From Anas platyrhynchos (taxonomy: Eukaryota; Chordata; Aves; Anseriformes; Anatidae), in assembly GCF_047663525.1 (NCBI RefSeq), contig NC_092591.1, positions 31,715,001-31,779,000 of the forward strand: a stretch of DNA of 64,000 bases, read 5' to 3'. The notes below the pieces were generated by a model. It was not told where the DNA came from. It saw only the letters and a program-made list of their open reading frames with translations, and did not search any database. Both the position numbers and the translations under genes were made by a program. This document shows positions 49,291 through 64,000 of this stretch, one piece after another. How positions within the stretch are numbered: the first letter of the stretch is position 1; each line of letters begins with the position of its first letter.

Positions 49291-52200
49291 CTGCAGAACA
49301 AAAATAAAAAAAGTAAAAGTCAGAAGAAAGGGTTGGATGGAGCAATCCCAACACAAAGTTGGTGTAAGGCCGAGCATGGTTGGGGGGGAGATGTCAGCTG
49401 AAAATGGTGGCTGCAAATGGCCCCTCTTTGCACAACCTTCCTGCTCATCTGCTTCCAGCCTCGCTATATTCCTAGGGTCTCTGTTTCCTTTATTTTCCCT
49501 TCTGGTCACCACCAGCACCTCCAAGGCACAGTTTTCCTCCATCCCAGTGCCTCAGGTGTGTCAGCTCCACCTAGGCTCATTTCCTCCTGTGTAGCTTCCT
49601 TTTTGGCAGACATCTCCCAGCCAGCTTCTCTACCTTACCCAAATCTTGCGTGCTCATTGCTATTATCACTTCTCCATTTTTTCCCCTTTCACTTCCCTCT
49701 CCATGCTAGTATCTCACCACTTCCTCCCAATACATTGCATCACACAACAATCTTCCTCTTCCTTCCTCTTCTTCTTCCTCCTCCCAACATTATTCTACAA
49801 CATTACTGAATATTCTTTTAGTCTTTATCCTCGTGGTACCTCCACACTTCCCTCTTGCATCTCTAGTTTCACTTCAGTTACTGGCTTGCTCAGGAAGGAA
49901 CATCGTGTTTCTTTTATATAAATATATATATATGTATGTATGTATTTTTACATACATGTATGCGCATATAAAGAGAACTTTGCAGAAACGAGTTGCACCT
50001 GGTGCCTCACAGCATTAGGCACTGCATTAATATAAAAAATGATAGAAGTAGAGCACAGACAGGCTCTCCGAGCAGAGGGAGGACACCAGCTCTGGGCAGT
50101 ACCCAAAAGCCGTCCCCACGGGCTGCCCAGCCGTGCTTGGGGACAGCTCAGTTGGCTCGCGTCAGGCGGTGTCCACGATCAAATCACAAGGCAAAGCACT
50201 CCTCCTGCCTGCAGAGAGGGAGTTAAAAAAAAGAGGTGTGGGAAGTTCGGAGATTTGACCTTGCCTTTCATGTCAGGCTGTGCTCGGACTCTGACCACGC
50301 AGGCTGCTGCCGTGGGGCCCTGGTGGAGGGGAGACGACGGAAGTTGCCCAACTGAGATGGGAGGAAGGAAATAATTCCCCCCGCCCTTCCCCTTCCTTAA
50401 AAATTATCTGGTTGACACGTAGGTACTTGCCTAGATAAGCTCACCGTCCGGCACACCAGGGACTGGGGCTGCCTCAAGCACCAGGAAAGAGGGACTGAGA
50501 CAAAAAAAAAAAAAGTTTGTCAGCTGAAAGCTGTCCAAGGAATTCAGCAATGAGCACAGCCCTGGCAGACGGCCACCATCGCTCTCCATTGAGAAAGCAG
50601 CACAAAGACCTCTGCAGAAGGAATTGTGGCTGACAACTGCCCTTTGTCCCCAGCTGCATTGTGACCCTTTTACTTGCCTGCTTTTGGAGACCCAGACTTC
50701 AGCTTTGTAACTTTCCAGCTTCCGTCCTTTGAACCACTGCTGGCGCTGCAGCGTGTTTTTCTGGTGCAGAGCAGTCCCCACCCTGATTTGCTGTGCCACG
50801 AAGGCACTTCTAGCATGAATCCCCATTCCTCCCAGACCCCAACACCTTCTGTCATTTTTAAAACCCTGTCACACACAGAACACAAGGGTTTACTGAGCTG
50901 TCCTCAAAGATGCCCAGCTTACCTTCTGCTACAAGGTCAAACATGCTTTCTTCCGCATGTTGAGCTCAACCTGCTAGGCTGCATCATCTTGACACCACCC
51001 AAACACAGAAACACCTGTAAAACCACGTCTCGTGTAGCACCCAAACCCCAATTCCAGCTTGCTGATGCAGATAAGCCATGGCCTCGATGCACCAGAGGCC
51101 CTGCTTTGGAGGAGCAGCTGTATGTCTCCAGCAGAGACTGCTTTGAGACAGCCAGCAGCCATGGCGCTGCACAGACATCCTCTATGCCCAAGACCACAAC
51201 TACACATTTCCCTGCAGATCTTTCCAGAGCAATGTTCTTACCATCCCGTGTCACAGTCTGGCTTTATACACGAGCAGAAAAACAGATGTTGCAATCGCCA
51301 ACTGCAGTGGCCAAATTCATCCCATATGTCCTGCAGCAAAGGGAGATGGCTGCTCCTCTGCAGACACACTCGTGCTCTCCATCAGACGTGGCAGCCACAG
51401 AAAGGCACAGAAGCATTGCGTTGCTGACCCAGGCTTAGGAAGCGGGGGCATTAAGGGGAGGGAAGAAAGAAAAAAATAGGAAGTTACCGTAGACCTAAGT
51501 GCACGTTTCTCTCTGGATTCCAGATGTGCCTCCAGTTCATTTGTCAGTGCCCACTGGAAGATGGAGGTCCCAGATCCGCCTCTTACTTCATTCGGTGTCT
51601 CCTCTCTCAGTCTGATCCTGCTCCCTTTCCCTCACCTTGTCTCCAAGGTCAGCCCAGGCAAAGGGCAACCTCAGCTTTCATTAGCTTTCAAGTTCCTGTG
51701 AGTAAGAGCATGGTCAAGGCTCCCTGCTCAACCAAACCGAGCATCACCTGTGTCCCTGATGCAGGGGAGCACTGCATTAGCAGCTTGCCTGGCACCTGAA
51801 ACACAGTCCTGCCATGCTACAGCTGCTGGAAAGCTTCGAACTGAGTATGGGAGAACGTAAAAATAATCCACCCTACACCAAATGTGAGCAATATAGGTAA
51901 ATGTGTAGGGCAGCATCAATGCCAAAATGCTTTAAGGTCAAATCCTAGCCTCTACACAGCCACCCTCTGTAGCCTGCATGATCCTTGGAAGGACAAACCT
52001 CCTTTAGCCAAAAGATCTAAGGTCCATTCCTCAGGGATCAGTGGACATGTGGAAAGCAGCATGGCCAGATGCTGTGACTCTTGTAGCAACCTACTGCCTC
52101 TGGCTGGTGCTCAGAGAGGATTATCTTATTGAACAATCCAGCATTTATGGGGTAAATACTACACATCTGTTCTACTCTGCAAATCCACAGAAAAGCCAAT

Positions 52201-54170
52201 GTCTGACTCAAGCAAAGCTGTTATCAGTGTGAAGGAAGCAAATCCTTCGTCCAGAAGCTCTCCTAGGCAAGCGAAGACATTGCTTCTCTTTGCTTGCCAT
52301 GGCTCGGGGAAGATGAACGCTCCTCACCACACCTTCCTGAGCAAGCCACTGTGAGTCACTTCAGGTTTATGCCTCAAGTCTCCCACAACCAGCACCAAAG
52401 AGAAGTGATAGTGACTGAGCCAGGAGGAACACGACCAGAAACCACGCTGAAAGCATCATGTAAGCTTGGAAAGGAAATAAATGAAATGTTCCTTGTCCCA
52501 CCTCTGGGTCCAATCATGCTAAACAGGGCTGAGGGGTTTTCCATGGGCACACTTGGTAACATGTCCTGAAGCAGCTTCCAGGGAGGAAGGGGAAAGGAGA
52601 GGTCAAATATCAAGGATGTAAGAGTCAAGAACATGGGCTGTTCTACAGCTTCTTAGGAGACAGGGTCAAACTGTGGCCACTCTTGCTGTCCTCCATGTTC
52701 ATCCCAGCAATGCTCCTCAACATGAGTATTTGTCTCACATGAGAAGATTGATCTACAGGAGCAAAAGAGGTTTCTCACCAAGGTTTTCAGAAAGGTACAG
52801 GAATGCTCCCCCCTTCCTTTGCACCCTAAAAAGCTGAGCGGGAGAGGATTGATGGAAGCAGGTGTTGCAATGTCTCCTAATACAATTAGGAGGAGGAAAG
52901 TGAGTAAGCACGAGATATAAACGGGGATTTCCCGGAGGTCAGAGGACTAAGAGTCTCCTTCCTTATCTCAACGTGGAAAGTGTTTTTGTGAAATTGCTCA
53001 AAAGAAGAAATCTTTGCTGTTGGAGGTTGCACCACCTCCACAGCTTTGTGACTGCCGCATAGGGAGATTTTCCAGCTCACTGTCAGCGAGTTGGAAAAAA
53101 GTTCTCATGAGACAGGAGTCAAAGAGGAACCCTTCAGAAAGCCAGTTGCATGCAGCAGATATGAGGTAAGAGAATTCTCTTAGTGCTTTTAAATTTCTTC
53201 AGTCATCTTTCATCAACAAAAGTGTGCTTGACCTGTCCTGGTCCACACAGCTCACTGGGCCACTTGTAAGGTAAAAAGCTGTGCCTTCCTGAGACAGCTG
53301 GTGCTCTGGTAGAAACTCTCTGACCTTCTCAATATAATAATAAAAACCCAGTTTTACCCCAAAGAGGAGCCTGCTGCACACCACAAAACCCCAGCAGCTG
53401 CCAGGAGAGCATTCCCAATTCCGTACAAATCTCAATAATCTTTCTGTGTAGCTGTTTTTAAGGGAGAGAAGAACAAAGCTGGGTTATTCAACGAAGCTGG
53501 CACGTGTTGAAGCAAAGGGGCCTGACTTGTCCCTCTGACAAGTGCCTGCACATCGCAGGAATGCGACCCAGGCTCGAGGCTTTCAGCCACTTCTGCTATC
53601 GGGTTGAGGCAAGTAGGAAGTTGCTTCTGCAAACATCAGCCCACCCTGACCAAACACCACCAACGAATCCGTCAGCGTCTCCAACAGTCCGTGGCTTGCA
53701 GGACAGATCATAATACCACGTACGGTGCCTGTACGTGCTTGGCTGGGAGCCTGTGCATTCGCTGGGCCACAAAGGGAAGACGGAGGAGCCGAGCAGCCAT
53801 TGCTGGTTCAGGCCAAGCAAGGGTTGGCCATCGCATCTGTAATACCTTAAAGAATGCATATGCTTTTTAAGGGCCTTACAAATTTAACAAAGTTCAGAAT
53901 AAAAGGTTTGCTCTCCAGCAGGACTTTGCAGAGATGCCCTCCCTTGATGGCTGGGGCTGCTGTTTGTGGGGTGCAGGCAGAAGGCCAAACACTCCCCGGG
54001 GGAGGAAAAACGCAGCGAGCACTGGAGGAGAGCCTCGAGGCTCGCAGGTTTTCCGCTGCCACGCTCCCAGGAGAGCAGGCCCAGTGCCGAGGGGTGGCAG
54101 CAGGGGGGTGGCACTGACGGGCTGGGCAGCTGCAGTCCGAGCAGCAGTGAGGAGGGCAGCGCTCAGCGTG
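49291..54170. other. intergenic, PGGHG to COX8B (head to head)
   Basis: No protein family was recognised. It should contain the noncoding first exon and promoter of PGGHG and the promoter of COX8B, but I could not place them. An open frame of about 254 codons on + at 50674-51438 has no domain and unremarkable composition. A (TATG)n microsatellite lies at 49914-49970. Confidence 0.5.
49914..49970. repeat. (TA)n/(TATG)n microsatellite
   Basis: TATATA and GTATGTATG runs about 640 bp upstream of the PGGHG start codon. Confidence 0.85.
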
Positions 54171-54175
54171 CCACC

Positions 54176-55512
54176 ATGTGGGGCTTCCAGGGGGGCTCCC
54201 GGCTGCTGGCCACCATGCTGCGGGCACCACGGGTCCCCCGGGCAGGGGTCACCTCCAAACCACCCGAACACCCGATTTCTGCTGGGGTGAGTAGCTTACG
54301 GGGGGGTAAAAAAAAAAAATAAACCGGGTGGGAGGGGGGGAGGTAGCTGGGGACGGCCTGGGTATTGGTATACAGACACAAATTTTTGCTGGGAATTAAA
54401 GTGAGGTGGGGGGAGTAGGAGGAAAAAAGGTGCACATGCACACACCTCCTATCCCCTAACCCCCTAGCTCTTGCTTCCCTTTTATTTTGTCCATTCAGAA
54501 CCCCGCCTGCCTTTTAAGTCCCCTACAGCCCAGAGTGCCCTCCATGGGGCTGCTTGAAGGCCCCAGGCACCCCAACAGTGCAGGGATAGCCCCATTTCCC
54601 CCCCCAAATCCCCCACATTTTTACTGCCATTTCCAGAGGGGCACTCACCCCCAAAGCAGGTGTCCTCCTGGGCAGGGAAGGTTTGCTGCCCCCACAGAGC
54701 TGAGCTGTGCAGGTCCCTCCACCATTCCTTCCTTTGGCAGTGGGGACGATTTCCCACCAAAACAGCAGCTGCTCCAGCTGCAGAGACCCTCCTGGGCTGG
54801 GTGAAAGGAGCTCCAAAAAAAAGGAGCTTTACGCCAAAAATCCTGGGTGGGTTTCGCCGCCAGCTTTTGCTTGTGGAGTTTACCCCCAAGCTGCATTTCC
54901 AAGGTCTGCAATGAAGTGTTTCATGGGCCTGATGACTCTTCTTCAAGCCAAATAAGAAATAAAAATGACAGCACAACGGGTTAAGTGCCGTGCTTGTGTG
55001 CCAAGAATGGCAGAGGCTGCTGCGCGTTGCTCTTCCCACCTCAAAGTCATTTGAAAGTCAGGCACAGCTGCTTCTGGAAACTCTGTGGGCCCAAGCCTGA
55101 GTCTCGCTGCCGACAAGGGCACAGCCACGCTTCCCAGCAGGTATCGTGACCGAGAAATACAGAGCAATAGAAACAGACCTAGAGAGCAGCCAGCTTGGTC
55201 TGCTATTGGTAGAAACTGCTGTGCTTACCCAAATCTCCTTTCTACAGCCCCAAAAAAGTTTTCACCTGACAGCCTGGAAAGGGCAGGGCACACAGATGAG
55301 CTCATTCTGTTGCATTAGACGCCGCAGCATGCAATTGTCCTGGGGACCCCACGGGCATTGCAGCTGCTGTGCAGCCACCCCACTGATTGTTCTGGTCCTT
55401 CTCCCACCCGCAGGAGCAGGCTATCGCGCTGGCTGCCATGTTTACATGCTTCCTGGCACCAACAGCATGGGTCTTGGCACACGTGGAGCACTACAAGAGC
55501 AGAGGAGATTAA
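54176..55512 (+). CDS. COX8B: cytochrome c oxidase subunit 8, COX8B-type (heart/muscle isoform)
   Basis: Two small coding exons, 54176-54286 and 55414-55512, give 69 residues, the usual length for COX8 precursors. The start is in GTGCCACCATGT, a strong context. Exon 1 encodes an Arg-rich mitochondrial presequence (MWGFQGGSRLLATMLRAPR) and the start of the mature chain (VTSKPPEHPISAG). The donor is GGG|GTGAGT, phase 0. Exon 2 begins after CCCGCAG with EQAIALAAMFTCF, the single inner-membrane helix, then LAPTAWVLAHVEHYKSRGD. This matches the COX8 pattern seen in mouse Cox8b (EQAVGI...PAGWVLAHLESYKK, from memory). A nuclear-encoded structural subunit of complex IV. COX8B in mammals lies in this same region and is a pseudogene in humans. 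The alternative is that it is the bird COX8A, but the EQA start of exon 2 and the position favour COX8B. Confidence 0.87.
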
Positions 55513-55611
55513 GAAGTGGCCAGAACCACCTACACCTGCGGGAGCAGAAGTGTGAGCGAAGATAAGATTACAGAACAGATCTTCACCCAGGAAAAACCCC
55601 CGAGTTTGTTC

Positions 55612-55635
55612 ATTAAAATTCACGTTTGCATTAAA
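55612..55635 (+). terminator. polyadenylation signals (two ATTAAA) of COX8B
   Basis: ATTAAA at 55612-55617 and 55630-55635, about 100-120 nt after the stop codon; no AATAAA nearby. Confidence 0.55.
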
Positions 55636-55639
55636 CACT

Positions 55640-57605
55640 GGGGTCTGTGGGCTTTGCTTGGTCCGCGTGCTTGTTGGTAAGGGAACGAACCAGCAATCCT
55701 GTGCTGTCCTGGAGGCAGTATTCCTTGATAGGTTTGCAGCAGGCCTCAGGGATGCATGGTTTCCCACTTGAGCTTTTACCTAGCAGAGTTGCAGTGCAGC
55801 AAAAGGCAGATGCCAAGGAACTACTCAGCATGAGCACAGAAGAGAAAAATTAAGTTAAACTCCTGACAAGAAAATGCTCAAGGTTTTAAACATCACTTTA
55901 AATACCACTTTAAAAGTGGTCTGCTGGCTGCTACACATCTGACTTCTTTTGATCCTGTGTGAAGGCACACACCCCCCCAGCCCACCACCCAAACATACAC
56001 CAAGCTTCCTAAGCCCAAGGAAAGCTGACAGCCAGCACTTGCTCCCACTCAGATCTGGAGAGCAAACCGTATTTCCAGGCATCCTGAAAAAACTTCTGAA
56101 ACTGTCACAATTCAGTCAGACTACAGATCTTTACACTCACTTCAGAAGCCGCTCAAACATTTCTGTACAAACACTCCCCACAGCACAAGAGGGTTGTCAA
56201 AATACTCGGGGAAAATACTCGAGTACTGCCTCAACAGCACTTCCTCAGCTTTCTGACATGCTTCAGAAGTGATGGCAGCCCTATGAGCCTCCTGCACTGT
56301 TGGCACTGCCTTTACTCCCAACACGCAGCGACATGAGGCTGCTAAGGAAGTTCTATTTTTGAGTCCTCTTCCTGTCTTTAGCTATGAGGTAAATGGAAGA
56401 TTTTCCTGACCAGAATGCTCATTCCCCCAGCATTCTCTTCGGAAGTCAGTAAAAGCAAGATCAGGAATGAGCTTTGGAAGGTACAACAAGGCAGGAGCTA
56501 CAGAGTCAAACTGCATGAGCTAGGAGGAGAAAATATCACAATGCAATTCAACAGCTCAGCTAAGAGCAGAGCAAAACATTAAAGCTGATGGAATGGGCAG
56601 GGAAGACGTGGGCATTCAGAACTGAACCAAGAAATTTTGGCAAAAACTACTAAGAGGCAGAAGGGTTGAGGGTGAGCAGGTGTAAGGTTTGACAGTTTTA
56701 CTTTTGCTGTTTTATAAAAGCTTAATTCTTCTTTGTCCAAGACACCTTTGCACTCACATAGCAGCGTAGCATCAGCCACGTGCTTGCTTTTTTCTGTTGC
56801 TGGTCTTAAACCCTGAGAGTCAAGACAGCAAACAAAAAAAGCATACAAAGAATAAGAATTTCTATACTAGTCTGAGTGACACAGCATATTTAATAACCAG
56901 AGAATCAAAATGATAACCGAAGGTCTTGAAGCACAGTAGTCCATCAAGCTAGCACTGTGAAGCATAAACCATCCATGGATGCTTTGGCAGCAGTACTTAA
57001 AAAAAAAAAAAATCCAGTTACACCCTCAGGAATTTATCAAAGTTGTACGACTGTGCTCAGTTTAAAGCTACTAAGTTTTAGTGTACTTGCTATTACTACT
57101 GTTTAATTATGCGTGTTGTGCATCCAAATGGATACTCGGACATAGCCCCCAGTTCAGACCTGCATTTGTTTCAAAGTCCTGATGTGCACAATTATCTTCC
57201 ATCCTTATGAAGATATCGGCAGTCGCAAAGTGAAACCATTACATTATGGAAAGCTTTTAAAGTCATTAAGAGGCAAAAGCAAAGAAACAAACCCAAAAAA
57301 CCACAACCTCATCTCAGGCCTTAATCAACCTTTTCAGTCACTTATGCCTATTTGTCAAAAAAAATCAGGAGTAGTTTCCCACAAAAGAACAGAACTTGAC
57401 AATAAAGAACACATTTAAATAGTACTACATACTATGCAAATTACACACTCATCCAGCTGGTGATTAGCAGACTGATTTAATCTGTGTTGAAGAAAGGGCT
57501 TCTGTAACATGAAACCTAGAAGGAAGCACATTCGTAAACAGAGCAGAGATCCAAATGTGAGTCAGAAAGAAGGCACAACAGAACTACAAGAAAAGGGAAG
57601 GCAGA
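55640..57605. other. intergenic, COX8B to PSMD13 (tail to tail)
   Basis: Nothing recognised beyond short A-rich runs. No exon candidates with family similarity on either strand. Confidence 0.5.
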
Positions 57606-57609
57606 GACA

Positions 57610-57615
57610 TTTATT
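57610..57615 (-). terminator. polyadenylation signal AATAAA of PSMD13
   Basis: TTTATT on the + strand, about 700 nt beyond the PSMD13 stop codon; a possible signal for this minus-strand gene. Confidence 0.5.
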
Positions 57616-58318
57616 CCAGCAATACTGCTGCAACTCGCTTTAGCACAAAGTGTTCATAAAAGACAACAACCCCCAGAAGTATATAAAACCAAATCCACTG
57701 AACGGCAATCCTGGAAAAAACCCTTTGATGGAGTAAACACTCCCTCTACTGCAAATGAGGAGGAGGGGTTGTGGAGAAGGGGGGCAAAAAGAGAAAGATG
57801 ATTTCAGCAATGCTGCCTTGGGGCTGCTGCAGGGGCACAGAGGGAGAGGATATGAGGGAAGGTCACGCCCTCCTAAGGCCAGTACCACTACGTAATACCA
57901 CATACAGTGATCAGGCACCTCTCTAGCACGCTTTAATAGAGGAGCTTCTGCTACCCCTTTACCAGGCAAATAACCTCCACCCCCGTAACATGCAACCAGC
58001 ATCATCCTCCCGCAACAGCCTGATAGCAAAACTGATAAATAAACCACTGTGGAGCCCGTGGCCACTTTTTTACGAGAGCAGGACGGGAGCTCCCACGGTC
58101 AGTGCCACTAATGGTAGCGCGTAGGGAAATCTTGACTCCAAGCACCAAAGGGTTACACTGCAAAAGGCCACTTACTCCTCCGACCAAGCATCAGAAAGCT
58201 GCTCTCCCCTCTGCCCGCCCACCCACCCCCCTTCCATATAATTCAGTACAGAGTCAGTGGTCTGAGTGCTGCTAGCAGCAGCAGCAGAAGTTACTGTCCC
58301 AGGGTAGTGCAAGGGTTT

Positions 58319-63840
<5,522 letters not shown>

Positions 63841-64000
63841 TTACACAGAGAGACAGTTAGAGAACATCACCACCCCAGCCTGGCAGGCTCCTGAAACCTC
63901 AAGGTAGTTGCATTCCATTTGTTAACAGGCTCCTGCCTTAAAATACAGGATCATTCACCACAGAGAGTAAGTGTTCTCCAGTGCAGGTCTCAACACACAC

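Noticed and set aside
48860-49594. 244-codon open frame on + near the PGGHG start
   Set aside because: Antisense to the first PGGHG coding exon, which has clear family similarity on the other strand.
50674-51438. 254-codon open frame on + between PGGHG and COX8B
   Set aside because: No domain, membrane segment or family resemblance, and no upstream promoter evidence. A transcript would be needed to reopen it.

Overview
The window is vertebrate nuclear DNA, almost certainly from a bird. It has multi-exon genes with GT-AG introns, several CR1 LINE copies in both orientations, GC-rich short introns, and the IFITM locus in the gene order I recall for chicken. The IFITM3-like protein resembles the chicken one as I remember it but is not identical, so another galliform or a related bird is plausible. 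The species cannot be fixed from the sequence alone.

Layout. (1) 1-20254, minus strand: the 5' two thirds of B4GALNT4 (14 exons visible, the last running off the left edge), with a 10.2 kb first intron, a CpG-rich promoter and a (CCCATC)n tandem repeat just upstream. (2) 23020-33490, plus strand: four two-exon IFITM (CD225) genes, called IFITM3-like, IFITM1-like, IFITM2-like and IFITM5. Each intron is phase 0 and directly follows a conserved FS(V/I)K. (3) 35354-49275, minus strand: PGGHG (ATHL1), complete, 13 coding exons, 693 residues. (4) 54176-55512, plus strand: a small two-exon COX8B-type cytochrome c oxidase subunit 8 gene. (5) 58319 to the right edge, minus strand: PSMD13, exons for residues ~104 to the end.

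How the genes fit. B4GALNT4 and PGGHG bracket the IFITM cluster as they do in mammals. B4GALNT4 makes LacdiNAc in the Golgi, PGGHG trims glucose from collagen-derived glucosylgalactosyl-hydroxylysine, COX8B is a muscle-type complex IV subunit, and PSMD13 is the proteasome lid subunit Rpn9. The IFITM genes are the coherent system: three immune-type membrane proteins that restrict virus entry, plus the bone-type IFITM5. Two of the immune-type genes have ISRE-like sites close upstream of the start codon. The third lacks one nearby but has a (GAAAAA)n array, a tandem IRF half-site pattern, about 0.7 kb upstream. IFITM5 has a clear TATA box instead.

The most notable points are the 18-bp tandem repeat that adds four ATSFGQ units to the N-terminus of the IFITM1-like protein, the altered intramembrane segment of the IFITM2-like protein, a weak first donor in the IFITM3-like gene with a stronger competing donor 35 nt downstream, and a preserved COX8B. 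Nothing in the window is clearly a new kind of system. I saw no retroviral or other capsid- or envelope-bearing element. The transposon content I can recognise is CR1 LINE sequence, including one copy nested in another.
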